DNA of 64,000 nucleotides from Idiomarina loihiensis (GTDB taxonomy: Bacteria; Pseudomonadota; Gammaproteobacteria; Enterobacterales; Alteromonadaceae), in NCBI RefSeq assembly GCF_024584785.1, contig NZ_CP074112.1, positions 868,001 through 932,000 of the forward strand. Reading direction: 5' to 3'. The notes under the pieces are model-generated. The model saw nothing but the letters and a program-made list of their open reading frames with translations. It did not search any database and had not been told where the DNA came from. How positions within the stretch are numbered: the stretch's first letter is position 1; each line of letters begins with the position of its first letter. This document shows positions 18,600 through 28,664 of the stretch, piece after piece. A program made the translations under genes and the position numbers.

Positions 18600-19727
18600 A
18601 TGCATCGGCAGGTAACTGATGCGCTGCAACACGCAGCATGGCAGCGCCAACAGCAACAACGTTGGCGTCAACCGCAAGTGCGACCTCAAGGGGTGTTGCT
18701 CGCTAGTAATGATTATCTAGGTTTGAGCGAACACCCCCAAGTTATTGCTGCCTACCAGCAAGCGTTGCAGCAATATGGTACGGGTAGTGGTGGTTCGGCG
18801 TTAGTGTGCGGCACCCAATCGCCGCATCTTTACTTGCAGCAACAATTAGCTGACTGGTTGGAGCGCGATAATGTCTTACTGTTTAGCAGTGGCTTCGCGG
18901 CCAATTTTAGTACCTTGCTGCAGCTTGGCAAACTCTACCACAAAATCCATGCCGACCGCTTAGCGCATGCCTCCCTCATTGATGGCATGCGCGCAAGTGG
19001 GGTGCGCTGGCAGCGTTTTGCTCATAATCAGTTGGCGCCTTTGCTGCCTGAATTAACGGCGACAGATCAAGCGCACTTAGTCGTTACCGAGAGTGTCTTT
19101 AGTATGGACGGCGACAGTCCCTGTTTAGCACAACTGCGGCAAGTGGCGGAACATGCTGATCTTTATGTCGACGATGCGCATGGTCTCGGCGTGGTTGGTG
19201 CCGATGGTCGCAGCATTGGTGGGGTGATGAATCAACGCCAATTGCCGCTGCTGATGCTGACCTTTGGTAAGGCGCTGGGGGTAGGCGGTGCAGCAGTGTT
19301 AGCGCCCACAGCTGTGATTGACTATCTTCATAATCATGCCCGAGAGTACATTTATTCGACGGCAATAAGTGCGGCGCAAGCAGCAGCGGTGAGTGCCGCA
19401 ATTAAGCTGGTGCAAGCGTCAGAAGGAAGTTCGTTGCGCCAGCGCTTGCAAGAAAATATCGCCCATGTCTCTCGGCTCGCAGCTGAGTACGGCATCCCCC
19501 TTATGGCTGCCCCCAATACGGCCATTCAACTGGTGCCGGTGGGGACCGATAGCAAAGCATTGCAGCTGCAACAACACTTACGCAATCGAGGTTTTGTCGT
19601 GGCGGCGATTCGTCCGCCCACGGTGCCGCCAGGGCAAGCTCGGCTAAGACTAACCCTAAGTGCCAGCCATACACCGGCGGTGCTGACGCAATTGATGCAG
19701 GAGCTAGCCCAATGTCTGCAGCATTAA
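18600..19727 (+). CDS. bioF: 8-amino-7-oxononanoate synthase
   Basis: PLP enzyme joining pimeloyl-ACP (or -CoA) and alanine. The product is 375 aa. Class II aminotransferase features: ASNDYLGLSEHP, YGTGSGGSALVCGTQ, DDAHGLGVVG and the PLP lysine in LTFGKALGVGGAA. It follows bioB by 14 bp and overlaps bioC by 16 bp. Strikingly glutamine-rich at the N-terminus (QRQQQQRWRQPQ), a bias shared by other products here. Confidence 0.97.
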   Translation: MHRQVTDALQHAAWQRQQQQRWRQPQVRPQGVLLASNDYLGLSEHPQVIAAYQQALQQYGTGSGGSALVCGTQSPHLYLQQQLADWLERDNVLLFSSGFAANFSTLLQLGKLYHKIHADRLAHASLIDGMRASGVRWQRFAHNQLAPLLPELTATDQAHLVVTESVFSMDGDSPCLAQLRQVAEHADLYVDDAHGLGVVGADGRSIGGVMNQRQLPLLMLTFGKALGVGGAAVLAPTAVIDYLHNHAREYIYSTAISAAQAAAVSAAIKLVQASEGSSLRQRLQENIAHVSRLAAEYGIPLMAAPNTAIQLVPVGTDSKALQLQQHLRNRGFVVAAIRPPTVPPGQARLRLTLSASHTPAVLTQLMQELAQCLQH

Positions 19728-20566
19728 CGCCCTTGCCGAGCCTGGCTCTAACGGCGGGTAAGCAGCAAGTAGCGCAACGTTTTGGTCGAGCGGCTAAGTC
19801 GTATCAACAGCATAACGAGTTACAACAACGTTGTGCGCAGCAGTTACTTCAGTTGCTGCCAGCCAAGGTAGGACAAGTGATTGATTTAGGCTGCGGTCCC
19901 GCGGTAAACACCATGGCTTTGGTGGCCCTGAGCACCGGTTATCTTGGCGTAGATATTGCCCCAGAGATGATTGCAGAAGCGCAACGCCAGGTTCGCAGCG
20001 TTGAGCATCAACACACCGCAGTTAATTGGCTGATCGCCGACGCTGAATCTTTACCCTTGCCTGCTGCCAGTGTGGATACTATTTTTGCCAATTTATCGTT
20101 GCAGTGGGTTGGCGATTTGGTAGCCACCATCAATCAATTTCATGCTCTGCTGCGTGCGCAAGGCTGTTTAGTCTTCAGTACCTTACTAGAGGGCTCGATG
20201 CAGCCCCTTGGAGCAGAGCTACAAGTCTTGCAAGGTGGGCAATGGAGCCACCGGCAATTCTATAGTGAAACCGAATTGCAGCAATTATTAGCCGCTTTAC
20301 CCGGTTGGCAGCTTGAGTTTAAACGACTCCCAGTGACGATCATGAATGATTCGGTGCTGGCTATGTTGAAAGACTTACAGGGGATAGGGGCCACCTACCG
20401 TGGCGACGTCAATAGGTGGCAGCACCAGGCGCAGTTGCCGTCCGTGCTAAGTAAGTCTAAGTTACAGGCCCTGCAGGTTAACATGGCTAAGTATCGCAAT
20501 GAGCAAGGCCGGTTGCCTCTACACTGGCAAGTGGCGCTAGTGAAAATGACCAAACAGACAGATTGA
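19712..20566 (+). CDS. bioC: Malonyl-ACP O-methyltransferase BioC
   Basis: SAM-dependent enzyme that methylates malonyl-ACP so the fatty-acid pathway can build the pimeloyl chain. The product is 284 aa. The N-terminus has the BioC pattern VAQRFGRAAKSYQQHNELQ, and the SAM motif I is VIDLGCGP (about residues 52-59), followed by ANLSLQWV typical of BioC. It starts within bioF (16 bp overlap) and ends 12 bp before bioD. Confidence 0.95.
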   Translation: MSAALTPLPSLALTAGKQQVAQRFGRAAKSYQQHNELQQRCAQQLLQLLPAKVGQVIDLGCGPAVNTMALVALSTGYLGVDIAPEMIAEAQRQVRSVEHQHTAVNWLIADAESLPLPAASVDTIFANLSLQWVGDLVATINQFHALLRAQGCLVFSTLLEGSMQPLGAELQVLQGGQWSHRQFYSETELQQLLAALPGWQLEFKRLPVTIMNDSVLAMLKDLQGIGATYRGDVNRWQHQAQLPSVLSKSKLQALQVNMAKYRNEQGRLPLHWQVALVKMTKQTD

Positions 20567-20578
20567 TAAGAGCCAACC

Positions 20579-21328
20579 ATGGATAAATTGTTTATCGCAG
20601 GAACCGATACTGACGCTGGTAAAACTGTGGTTAGCGTGACCTTGTTGCATGCACTACAAGCACAGGGCCGGCGTTGTCTCGCACTAAAACCGGTAGCCGC
20701 TGGTGCTACCTGGCGGCTGCATGAAGGCCAAGAGCGTTGGATGAATGATGATGCCGAAGCTTTGCAGCAAGCGCTGGCAACAACCTCTCATCAGCAAACC
20801 TACGACCAAGTTAACCCTTATTGTTTTGCAGATCCTATCGCCCCCCATATCGCTGCCGAGCATGCGGAACAAGAGTTAGTGTTGGCTGATATTTTGCAGC
20901 ATATCAGAACATTAGAACAGCTGCCGGCTGAAATCCTAGTGATTGAGGGGGCCGGTGGTTGGCTCGTTCCTCTTAATGCGCAGCAGAGCATGGCCGATAT
21001 AGCGGTGCAGTCTGGTGCCCAAGTGATATTGGTGGTCGGGTTAAAGCTGGGCTGTATCAATCACGCGCTACTTACAGCTGCGGCCATTAGCGCCAGTGGT
21101 GCTCATCTGGTTGGCTGGGTGGCCAACCAACCGCAACCGCAGCCGATGGTAGAACAAGCCGCAAATATCGCCAGCTTAGAGCAGCGCCTATCAGCACCTT
21201 GTTTAGGCGTTTTGCCCTATTGTCCGACTTGGCGCCAAGGGCACTTGGTTGATTACTTAGCAACGAGCCAATTACTGCAGTCGCTGTTGGCCGCCAATTC
21301 AAGCTTGTCGCCTGCTAAGAAGGCATAG
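20579..21328 (+). CDS. bioD: Dethiobiotin synthetase
   Basis: ATP-dependent carboxylation closing the ureido ring. The product is 249 aa, slightly longer than the E. coli 225 aa. P-loop GTDTDAGKT (residues 8-16), ALKPVAAG and the IEGAGGWLVPLN motif are intact. The last 76 bp overlap the convergent pepE 3' end, so the extra C-terminal residues (roughly SLLAANSSLSPAKKA) are encoded antisense to PepE. No terminator is visible after it. Confidence 0.96.
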   Translation: MDKLFIAGTDTDAGKTVVSVTLLHALQAQGRRCLALKPVAAGATWRLHEGQERWMNDDAEALQQALATTSHQQTYDQVNPYCFADPIAPHIAAEHAEQELVLADILQHIRTLEQLPAEILVIEGAGGWLVPLNAQQSMADIAVQSGAQVILVVGLKLGCINHALLTAAAISASGAHLVGWVANQPQPQPMVEQAANIASLEQRLSAPCLGVLPYCPTWRQGHLVDYLATSQLLQSLLAANSSLSPAKKA

Positions 21329-21972
21329 CCAGGATGCGGTCCTAACAGTTGCATGGTGTCGCCAGTAACTTTCAAGGCAGTGCCTTCTTTGATCGCCAAT
21401 ACCGGTGTTGCAGGATCAACCAGCATAAATTCAGCCAAGCGTTGATCACGGGTTTCACCATGAAAGCCAGGGGCTTGATAGTCACTGTAATGAGGGTTTA
21501 ATTGAAAAGGTACCAACTGCAGGGCCTTAAACGATGGCGGCTCGATGATCGGCATATCGTTGGTGGTACGAATAGTAAGCCCGGCAATGTTGGCGCCAGC
21601 ACTCCAACCTGCATAAGGCATACCGGCAGCTACTTTATTAGCAATAAGCTTGAGTAAGTCATGTTGATAGAGCCGATTGAGCAACTGAAAGGTGTTACCA
21701 CCGCCAATCATGATGGCACTGGCTTCATACACGGCTTGTTGTGGATGACTAAAGCTCTCAATGCCTTCTAGGGTAAAGGGTAAGTCCGCCAAGGCTGCCG
21801 CTACTTTGGCCGTGTAGGCGGTATCACCCAAGCCAACCCCCGCATAGGGTATAAACAACACTTTACTGGCGCTGGCAAAATGTTCGCGTAGCCAAGCTTT
21901 GCTGTGTTCTAGATAATCCGTTTGGCCAGCTTTTGAGCTACTCATTAATAAAAGTTTTGAGTGATTTGCCAT
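21253..21972 (-). CDS. pepE: Dipeptidase E (alpha-aspartyl dipeptidase)
   Basis: Cytoplasmic serine peptidase of family S51 cleaving N-terminal Asp-X dipeptides. The product is 239 aa. The nucleophile is Ser124 in AGWSAGANIAG, preceded by IMIGGGNTFQLL, with the histidine in LNPHYSDY. E. coli PepE is 229 aa, so the length is normal and the C-terminal region overlapping bioD appears genuine. Confidence 0.95.
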   Translation of the reverse strand: MANHSKLLLMSSSKAGQTDYLEHSKAWLREHFASASKVLFIPYAGVGLGDTAYTAKVAAALADLPFTLEGIESFSHPQQAVYEASAIMIGGGNTFQLLNRLYQHDLLKLIANKVAAGMPYAGWSAGANIAGLTIRTTNDMPIIEPPSFKALQLVPFQLNPHYSDYQAPGFHGETRDQRLAEFMLVDPATPVLAIKEGTALKVTGDTMQLLGPHPGYAFLAGDKLELAANSDCSNWLVAK

Positions 21973-22044
21973 GTGAGTACTCCGACAGCGTTAAAAGATA
22001 CGCTATAAGCTAACAGAATTGACTGAAAAAAGCAGTTAAAGACC

Positions 22045-22073
22045 TTGTTTTTAGATACTTTTAACCCTATAAC
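22045..22073 (+). promoter_or_regulatory. Candidate htpX promoter
   Basis: TTGTTT (22045-22050), 17 bp, TATAAC (22068-22073) fits sigma-70. The same bases also read as CTTGTT-N15-CCCTATAA (22044-22072), which resembles a sigma-32 heat-shock promoter. HtpX is stress-induced in other bacteria, so either is plausible. Confidence 0.4.
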
Positions 22074-22136
22074 AAGGCTACGCTCAGGCAATTTTGTACG
22101 GGTGTTCCGTAGGATTTTATTAGAGGTAAATTCAGT

Positions 22137-23012
22137 ATGTTGCGGATTGCATTATTTCTAGCCACTAACCTTGCCATTTTGTTGGTTTTGGGTGTGGTCA
22201 TGAATGTTCTTATGCCAGCTTTAGGTGTTGATACCTCGGGTTACAGCGGTTTGTTGATCTTTGCTGCGGTCTTCGGCTTTGGTGGCGCCTTTATCTCATT
22301 GGCTATGTCAAAGTGGATGGCGAAACGCGCTGTCGGTGCACAGGTGATTAGTCAGCCTCGCAATCAAACAGAGCAATGGTTATTACGAACCGTACAACGG
22401 CAAAGTCAACAGGCCGGAATTCCGATGCCAGAGGTGGCCATCTATGATTCGCCTGAGCCTAATGCATTCGCAACCGGAGCCAGTAAAAAAAGCTCGCTCG
22501 TTGCGGTAAGTACCGGGCTTATGCGCAATATGACCCAAGCCGAAGTGGAAGCCGTACTAGCCCATGAGATCAGTCATATCGCCAATGGCGATATGGTTAC
22601 TTTGACCCTCATTCAAGGGGTGGTAAACACCTTTGTTATTTTCTTTGCACGGGTAATTGCGGGCGTGATTGATAATGCAACTCGCAGTAATTCTCAGAAT
22701 GGTCAAGGTTTAGGTGGTATTGCCTACTTTGCTATTGTGATGGTGTTAGAATTGGTCTTCGGTATTTTGGCCAGTATCATTGTCATGTGGTTTTCACGTC
22801 AGCGCGAATTTCGGGCCGACGCTGGCGCTGCCAAACTCGTCGGTGCGCATAACATGGTGGCAGCGCTGCGCCGCCTACAAGGTGCCCCAGAGTCAACTCT
22901 GGATGGTTCTATGATGGCGTTCGGTATTCAAACCAAACGCAGCTTTAGTGAATTATTTATGAGCCATCCACCGTTAGCAAAACGTATTCAAGCCTTACAA
23001 CAAGGCCGTTAA
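22137..23012 (+). CDS. htpX: Membrane zinc metalloprotease HtpX
   Basis: Inner-membrane quality-control protease of family M48, working alongside FtsH. The product is 291 aa (E. coli 293). Two N-terminal membrane helices (about residues 4-26 and 37-58) are followed by the zinc site HEISH (143-147) and two further hydrophobic segments (about 155-173, 190-213). The third zinc ligand region is [18 protein letters not shown] ribosome binding site lies about 13 bp before the ATG. Confidence 0.97.
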   Translation: MLRIALFLATNLAILLVLGVVMNVLMPALGVDTSGYSGLLIFAAVFGFGGAFISLAMSKWMAKRAVGAQVISQPRNQTEQWLLRTVQRQSQQAGIPMPEVAIYDSPEPNAFATGASKKSSLVAVSTGLMRNMTQAEVEAVLAHEISHIANGDMVTLTLIQGVVNTFVIFFARVIAGVIDNATRSNSQNGQGLGGIAYFAIVMVLELVFGILASIIVMWFSRQREFRADAGAAKLVGAHNMVAALRRLQGAPESTLDGSMMAFGIQTKRSFSELFMSHPPLAKRIQALQQGR

Positions 23013-23030
23013 TCATTAATAGGAAAGAGA

Positions 23031-24389
23031 ATGACGCATTGGAGTGCCCGTAGCTGGCGGGATAAACCAATTCAGCAGCAACCGCAGTATCCTTCGGCGC
23101 AACAATTGCAGCAGGTAGAACAGCAATTAAAAAGTTTTCCGCCGTTGGTCTTTGCCGAAGAAATTCGAGCCCTACGCAAACAGTTGGCCCAAGTGAGCTT
23201 GGGCCAGGGCTTTTTGCTGCAAGGTGGCGATTGTGCCGAGAGTTTCAGTGATTTCACTGCGCCGAAAATCCGCGATACCTTCAAGGTGATTCTACAGATG
23301 GCGATCGTCATGACCTTTGCTGGCTCATGCCCGGTTACCAAGGTTGCTCGTATGGCTGGCCAATATGCCAAACCGCGCTCTAGCGACACCGAGATCCAAG
23401 ACGGCGTAGAGCTGCCGATTTATCGCGGTGATATTATTAATGGGGTTGATTTTAACGAGGACCAACGAATTGCTGATCCGCAACGGATGTTGCAGGCTTA
23501 TCATCATTCAGCTGCAACTTTGAATTTATTGCGTGCTTTTGCGCAGGGTGGTCTTGCTGATTTGCACAAGGTGCATAAATGGAATATGAGCTTTGTGGCA
23601 GCTAATCCACTGAAAGAACAATATTTACAAGTAGCGGAACAAATTCAATCAGCGCTGAAGTTTATGGAAGTGTTGGGGATCACCTCGGCTACTAATGCCA
23701 CCATTCACGAAACCCAGCTGTTCACTTCGCATGAGGCTTTGTTATTGCCGTACGAAGAAGCCTTAACCCGTACCGACACGCTTACTGGGTTGCCCTATGA
23801 TTGCTCGGCTCACATGGTTTGGATTGGCGAGCGCACGCGTCAATTAGATCACGCTCACGTAGAGTTTATGCGTGGCATTCATAACCCAGTCGGTGTTAAA
23901 ATAGGTCCAACTACCAAGCCTGATGATGTGATCCGATTGTTGGATGTGCTTAATCCAGAGAATGAAGCCGGCCGGATGACTTTGATCACCCGGATGGGGG
24001 CGAATAATCTGGCCGAAGCATTGCCGCATCTGGTGCGCAAAGTGAAAGCCGAAGGCCGTCATGTGGTGTGGTCGAGCGATCCTATGCATGGCAATACGGT
24101 GAAGGCTGATAACGGTTTAAAAACTCGTAACTTTGATGCGATTCACCAAGAGTTGCGACAGTTTTTTGCCGTGCATCAGGCGGAAGGCACTTACCCAGGC
24201 GGGGTGCATTTAGAAATGACGGGCGAAGACGTTACCGAGTGTACCGGCGGCGCTTATCAAATCAGTGAAAAAGACTTAACACAGCGCTATCGCACCCAGT
24301 GCGACCCGCGGTTAAATGCGGATCAAGTGTTAGAGTTAGCCTTTTTAGTCGCTGATTCATTGAAAGAAGCGCGCCAAGGTCGCGGTTAA
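23031..24389 (+). CDS. Class II 3-deoxy-7-phosphoheptulonate synthase
   Basis: DAHP synthase of the plant/AroA-II type, first step of the shikimate pathway (PEP plus erythrose-4-phosphate). The product is 452 aa. It begins [19 protein letters not shown], as in this class, and shows [52 protein letters not shown] and [12 protein letters not shown]. No ACT or other regulatory domain is appended. Ribosome binding site AGGAAAGAG precedes the ATG. Isolated from other aromatic genes, between htpX and the DUF1338 gene. Confidence 0.96.
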   Translation: MTHWSARSWRDKPIQQQPQYPSAQQLQQVEQQLKSFPPLVFAEEIRALRKQLAQVSLGQGFLLQGGDCAESFSDFTAPKIRDTFKVILQMAIVMTFAGSCPVTKVARMAGQYAKPRSSDTEIQDGVELPIYRGDIINGVDFNEDQRIADPQRMLQAYHHSAATLNLLRAFAQGGLADLHKVHKWNMSFVAANPLKEQYLQVAEQIQSALKFMEVLGITSATNATIHETQLFTSHEALLLPYEEALTRTDTLTGLPYDCSAHMVWIGERTRQLDHAHVEFMRGIHNPVGVKIGPTTKPDDVIRLLDVLNPENEAGRMTLITRMGANNLAEALPHLVRKVKAEGRHVVWSSDPMHGNTVKADNGLKTRNFDAIHQELRQFFAVHQAEGTYPGGVHLEMTGEDVTECTGGAYQISEKDLTQRYRTQCDPRLNADQVLELAFLVADSLKEARQGRG

Positions 24390-24421
24390 ATTTTTTGACA
24401 TTTTCGAGGTTAAAGCAGTAT

Positions 24422-25255
24422 ATGTCACAGGCACAGGTTGAAACTACAGAGCAAGTTACTGAATTTTTTAATAACTTATGGCAAGACTATATTAAGTTAA
24501 CGCCATCTGCAGCAAAGGTTCATGAAGTACTGGGCAAAGGTCGTGAAATTATTAATGACCATGTTGCCTTTCGTACCTTTAATATCGCACCAGTACGCTT
24601 AGCAACGTTGGCTCAGCACTTTGAGGCAATGGGCTATCAAGCTTGTGAAGATTATCATTTTGAGGCCAAGAAGTTGGTTGCTAAGCATTACGAGCATAGC
24701 AATCCGGCGCTACCTAAGATCTTCATTTCAGAGTTGTTAGTGGAAGAATTCTCTGACTCGCTGCAAACCATTGTGCGCAATCTGGTTGCGCAAATTGATC
24801 CGGCAGCCGTGGCCAGCCCAGACTTCTTGTATTCGGGTGCCCATTGGCAAATCAGCAGTGCTGACTACGAACAGCTCTTAGCTGAGAGTGAATATGCAGC
24901 TTGGATGGCGGCCTTTGGTTATCGCGCCAATCATTTCACCGTAAATGTGAATGAGTTACCTGATTATCAATCGCTCGAGCAAGTTAACCAAACTTTGAAA
25001 GAAGCGGGATTTAAATTGAATACTTCAGGCGGCGAAATCAAAGGCTCAAAAGAAGTGTTTTTAGAGCAGTCGTCAACGCTAGCAGACCATACGTTAGTGC
25101 GCTTTAGCGATATGGAAAAAACCATTCCTAGTTGCTTTTACGAGTTTGCTAAACGCTACGAAATAGCTCCCAACCGCCTTTATACCGGCTTTGTTGCTGC
25201 TTCTGCAGATAAAATCTTTGAAAGTACCAACGCGCGTACCGAACAAGAAATGTAA
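24422..25255 (+). CDS. DUF1338 protein, 2-oxoadipate dioxygenase/decarboxylase-like
   Basis: Product of 277 aa from ATG 24422, with GAGG 12 bp upstream; a TTG at 24395 is an unlikely earlier start. The family includes HglS of Pseudomonas putida, an iron enzyme turning 2-oxoadipate into D-2-hydroxyglutarate in lysine breakdown. Visible: NDHVAFRTFN (candidate first metal His and substrate Arg), NHFTVNV (candidate second His) and PSCFYEFAKR (candidate Glu ligand). It is the short form, well below HglS at about 460 aa, so substrate identity is inference. It is 6 bp from the stop of the DAHP synthase frame to the TTG, and probably shares that transcript. Confidence 0.85.
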   Translation: MSQAQVETTEQVTEFFNNLWQDYIKLTPSAAKVHEVLGKGREIINDHVAFRTFNIAPVRLATLAQHFEAMGYQACEDYHFEAKKLVAKHYEHSNPALPKIFISELLVEEFSDSLQTIVRNLVAQIDPAAVASPDFLYSGAHWQISSADYEQLLAESEYAAWMAAFGYRANHFTVNVNELPDYQSLEQVNQTLKEAGFKLNTSGGEIKGSKEVFLEQSSTLADHTLVRFSDMEKTIPSCFYEFAKRYEIAPNRLYTGFVAASADKIFESTNARTEQEM

Positions 25256-25270
25256 AGCGTCATAAATAGC

Positions 25271-25297
25271 AAGACACCGGGTTAAAACCGGTGTCTT
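25271..25297. terminator. Bidirectional hairpin containing the ppsR stop codon
   Basis: Stem AAGACACCGG / CCGGTGTCTT (25271-25280, 25288-25297), loop GTTAAAA. The ppsR stop codon (25282-25284 on -) lies in the loop and the last ppsR sense codons form one arm. On + it is followed by the T-rich TCTATATT. It would serve the DUF1338 gene on + and ppsR on -. Confidence 0.65.
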
Positions 25298-26109
25298 TCT
25301 ATATTGGTCTCGGCCAAAATTTTAGCGGCGATCTCTTCTACCGAAAAGCGCGTTGAATCCAAAAATGGAATGGCTTCACGGCGGTACATTTTTTCTACTT
25401 CCTGCAATTCAAATCGACACTGCGGCAATGACGCATAGGTGCTTCCTTCACGGCGCTTGCTGCGTATTTCGTGTAACCGTTGTGGGTCTAAGGTTAAACC
25501 AAATATTTTATGACGATGGGGTTTTAACACCTTAGGCAGTTGCAAGTTTTCCATATTGTCATCTTCGGTTAACGGATAGTTCGCCGCTTTAATGCCATAA
25601 TGCAGGGCTAAGTATAGGCTGGTAGGGGTTTTACCGGTACGAGAAACGCCCAGCAGAATGATATCAGCCTCGTCGTAATTCGCGACGTTACTACCATCAT
25701 CGTTAGCTAGACTATAATTCACCGCATCAATCCGAAAATCGTAGTTTTCGCGCACGCCTGTGTCCTCTTGAATACCATGGGTGCGATGGGTTTTGGGTTG
25801 GGCTGGAATACCAAGCTCTTTACTGAGGGGCGCCACAAAATAATCTAGGAAGTCGTAGCAGCTGCCTTGGCTCGACATGATGATACGTTTAATGTCGATA
25901 CTGACAAAGGTGTGAAAGATGACAGGACGTTCGCCAGAGTCGGCGTAAGCCTGATTAATTTTATTGACCGCAGCCGTAGCTTTCGCTTCTGTATCAATAA
26001 AAGCAAGGGTCTTATGAACCACTTTTAAAGGAAACATCGACAGCATAGCGCGACCAAAAGCCTCAGCGGTTAGCGCCGTACCGTCTGAGATGTAAAAGAT
26101 TGTGCGCAT
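25282..26109 (-). CDS. ppsR: PEP synthetase regulatory protein (PpsR)
   Basis: Bifunctional ADP-dependent kinase and phosphorylase that switches PpsA off and on by threonine phosphorylation. The product is 275 aa from ATG 26107-26109, beginning [19 protein letters not shown] like E. coli PpsR (277 aa). A longer frame to 26217 would overlap the ppsA control region and is rejected. P-loop [15 protein letters not shown] and the C-terminal [10 protein letters not shown] are characteristic. Ribosome binding site AGGAA lies 12 bp upstream. Divergent from its target ppsA, as usual. Confidence 0.96.
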   Translation of the reverse strand: MRTIFYISDGTALTAEAFGRAMLSMFPLKVVHKTLAFIDTEAKATAAVNKINQAYADSGERPVIFHTFVSIDIKRIIMSSQGSCYDFLDYFVAPLSKELGIPAQPKTHRTHGIQEDTGVRENYDFRIDAVNYSLANDDGSNVANYDEADIILLGVSRTGKTPTSLYLALHYGIKAANYPLTEDDNMENLQLPKVLKPHRHKIFGLTLDPQRLHEIRSKRREGSTYASLPQCRFELQEVEKMYRREAIPFLDSTRFSVEEIAAKILAETNIERHRF

Positions 26110-26152
26110 AAAGGGCAAATTCCTAGCAGATAAAAGTACATAAGATGTTAAC

Positions 26153-26181
26153 TTGTTGCCCCCCAGTGTGTAAAATATAAA
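26153..26181 (+). promoter_or_regulatory. Candidate ppsA promoter
   Basis: TTGTTG (26153-26158), 17 bp, TATAAA (26176-26181). The start point would be near 26188, about 56 bp before the ppsA GTG. Confidence 0.5.
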
Positions 26182-26190
26182 GCCATTCGG

Positions 26191-26212
26191 ACAGTTACAA
26201 AAATGTAACTGT
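26191..26212. promoter_or_regulatory. Perfect palindrome at the ppsA transcript start
   Basis: ACAGTTACA (26191-26199), AAAA, TGTAACTGT (26204-26212): two 9-bp perfect arms. It sits about +4 to +25 relative to the predicted start, either as a repressor operator or as a 5' mRNA hairpin. The half-site order (TTACA then TGTAA) is opposite to HexR- or TyrR-type boxes, so I do not name a regulator. Confidence 0.5.
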
Positions 26213-26243
26213 GTCACGCCTAAAACCTCACGAGGAACTCAAC

Positions 26244-28625
26244 GTGCAGAACAACGTACAAGACTATGTGCTTTGGTATGATCAGCTAGGAATGAATGAT
26301 GTCGGCCGTGTTGGCGGTAAAAACGCTTCTTTAGGTGAAATGATTAGTCACCTAGCCGGAGCCGGGGTCGATGTGCCAAACGGATTTGCAACCACAGCAG
26401 AAGCTTTTAACGAGTTTCTCGAGCAAAGTGGGGTAAACGAACGTATTCACGCAATTTTAGATACGCTCGATACCGATGATGTTAAAGCCTTAGCTGAGGC
26501 GGGCAAGCAAATTCGCCAATGGGTGATTGAAACGCCATTTCAGCCTGAGTTAGACCAAGCGATTCGAGCTGCCTATCAGGATCTGAGTGGTGGCAACGCT
26601 GAAGTTAGTTTCGCGGTGCGTAGCTCAGCTACGGCTGAAGATATGCCGGATGCCTCGTTTGCCGGCCAACAAGAAACCTTTCTAAACGTACGTGGTATTG
26701 ATGCCATCATGGAAGCCATCAAACACGTATTTGCATCGTTATTCAATGACCGCGCTATTTCTTATCGCGTACACCAAGGCTATGACCACCGCGGCGTTGC
26801 TCTGTCAGCCGGGATTCAACGTATGGTGCGCAGTGATATCGCTGCCTCTGGGGTGATGTTCTCGATTGATACTGAATCAGGTTTTGATCAAGTGGTCTTT
26901 ATTACCTCCTCTTATGGTTTGGGCGAAATGGTTGTGCAAGGTGCAGTCAACCCAGATGAGTTTTATGTGCATAAGCCTACGCTGAAAGCGGGCCGCAAAG
27001 CAGTGCTGCGCCGTAACCTTGGCAGCAAAAAAGTGCAGATGATTTACTCAGATGCAACCGCTCACGGTAAACAAGTGAGTATCGTTGACGTAGCACCTCA
27101 GCAAGCCCAACAATTTTCGATTAGCGATGCCGAAGTTGAAGCCCTTGCAAGACAAGCCGTTATTATCGAGCAGCATTACGGCCGTCCAATGGATATCGAA
27201 TGGGCTAAAGATGGTATTGATGGCAAACTCTATATCGTTCAAGCACGCCCAGAAACGGTGCAGTCGAATAAAACCGGTCAAGCACTAGAGCGTTACGCGC
27301 TGAAAACTAAGAGTAGCGTTGTGGCCGAAGGTCGTGCCATTGGTCAAAAAATTGGCGCTGGTGTGGCTCGCGTGCTCACCGATATTTCCGAAATGGATAA
27401 AGTACAACCTGGTGATGTTTTAGTAACCGACATGACTGACCCAGATTGGGAACCTATTATGAAGCGGGCGGCGGCGATTGTAACCAATCGTGGTGGCCGT
27501 ACCTGTCACGCAGCTATTATTGCGCGCGAGCTAGGTATTCCGGCAGTGGTGGGTTGTGGTGATGCCACCGATCGCATTGCCGCTGGTAGCGAAGTCACTG
27601 TGTCCTGTGCCGAAGGTGATACCGGTTACATTTATTCAGGCGCGTTAGATTTTGCCGTAACTACATCTGATGTAGGTGATATGCCAGCGTTGCCATTAAA
27701 AATCATGATGAACGTGGGTAACCCAGACCGCGCCTTTGACTTTGCTAGCTTGCCGCATGCGGGCGTTGGCTTGGCACGGTTAGAATTCATCATCAATCGA
27801 ATGATTGGTGTGCATCCTAAAGCCTTGCTGAATTTTGATCAGCAAACGCCTGAATTACAAGAGCAAATTCGCGGCTATATGGCTGGTTACGAGAGCCCTC
27901 GTGAGTACTACGTGGGTAAGCTTACTGAAGGTATTGCGACCTTGGCGGCGGCATTCTCACCTGAGCGGGTGATTGTTCGCATGTCTGATTTTAAATCTAA
28001 TGAATACGCTAATCTCGTTGGCGGCCGCCAGTATGAACCGCACGAAGAAAACCCCATGCTTGGTTTCCGCGGGGCATCACGCTATATCTCAACGGAATTC
28101 CGTGAGTGTTTTGCGATGGAGTGTGAAGCGATCAAACGAGTGCGCGATGAAATGGGCCTTACTAACGTTGAGGTGATGATCCCGTTTGTGCGTACCTTAG
28201 AGGAAGGCCGTAAAGTCATTGAACTCTTAGCCGAGCAAGGACTGGTGCAAGGTGAGCGTGGCTTACGAGTGATCATGATGTGTGAATTACCATCAAATGC
28301 CTTACTAGCGGATCAGTTCTTGGATATTTTTGATGGTTTCTCTATCGGTTCTAATGATTTAACTCAGTTAACTTTGGGCTTAGACCGAGATTCTGGCGTG
28401 ATTGCTCATCTTTTTGATGAGCGCGATGAAGCGGTAAAAGCCATGCTAGCTATGGCTATTCAAGCGGCTAAGCGTAAAGGCAAATACGTGGGGATCTGTG
28501 GCCAAGGCCCTTCGGATCATGCGGATTTTGCTGCTTGGTTGGTTGAGCAGGGGATAGATTCAGTGTCATTGAATCCTGATACTGTTGTTGAAACTTGGTT
28601 GTATTTAGCGGAACACCACGGTTAA
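26244..28625 (+). CDS. ppsA: Phosphoenolpyruvate synthase
   Basis: Makes PEP from pyruvate and ATP for gluconeogenesis. The product is 793 aa (E. coli 792) from GTG 26244, with AGGAA (26233-26237) 6 bp upstream; the GTG at 26211 lies in the palindrome and is rejected. Domains in order: N-terminal ATP-grasp ([23 protein letters not shown]), the swivelling phosphohistidine domain with [18 protein letters not shown] (catalytic His, and the Thr that PpsR phosphorylates in the same motif), and a C-terminal PEP-binding barrel ([28 protein letters not shown]). Paired with divergent ppsR. Confidence 0.98.
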   Translation: MQNNVQDYVLWYDQLGMNDVGRVGGKNASLGEMISHLAGAGVDVPNGFATTAEAFNEFLEQSGVNERIHAILDTLDTDDVKALAEAGKQIRQWVIETPFQPELDQAIRAAYQDLSGGNAEVSFAVRSSATAEDMPDASFAGQQETFLNVRGIDAIMEAIKHVFASLFNDRAISYRVHQGYDHRGVALSAGIQRMVRSDIAASGVMFSIDTESGFDQVVFITSSYGLGEMVVQGAVNPDEFYVHKPTLKAGRKAVLRRNLGSKKVQMIYSDATAHGKQVSIVDVAPQQAQQFSISDAEVEALARQAVIIEQHYGRPMDIEWAKDGIDGKLYIVQARPETVQSNKTGQALERYALKTKSSVVAEGRAIGQKIGAGVARVLTDISEMDKVQPGDVLVTDMTDPDWEPIMKRAAAIVTNRGGRTCHAAIIARELGIPAVVGCGDATDRIAAGSEVTVSCAEGDTGYIYSGALDFAVTTSDVGDMPALPLKIMMNVGNPDRAFDFASLPHAGVGLARLEFIINRMIGVHPKALLNFDQQTPELQEQIRGYMAGYESPREYYVGKLTEGIATLAAAFSPERVIVRMSDFKSNEYANLVGGRQYEPHEENPMLGFRGASRYISTEFRECFAMECEAIKRVRDEMGLTNVEVMIPFVRTLEEGRKVIELLAEQGLVQGERGLRVIMMCELPSNALLADQFLDIFDGFSIGSNDLTQLTLGLDRDSGVIAHLFDERDEAVKAMLAMAIQAAKRKGKYVGICGQGPSDHADFAAWLVEQGIDSVSLNPDTVVETWLYLAEHHG

Positions 28626-28664
28626 GCAGGCTTCAATAGCCTCAATAAAGGAACAGTGCGCGTT

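Noticed and set aside
26191-26212. HexR or TyrR site at ppsA
   Set aside because: Half-sites are in the reverse order (TTACA...TGTAA) and with N4 spacing, not the TGTAA...TTACA arrangement.
26110-26217. Longer ppsR frame overlapping the ppsA control region
   Set aside because: The extra 36 residues are cysteine/asparagine-rich and unlike PpsR; the region is the divergent promoter.
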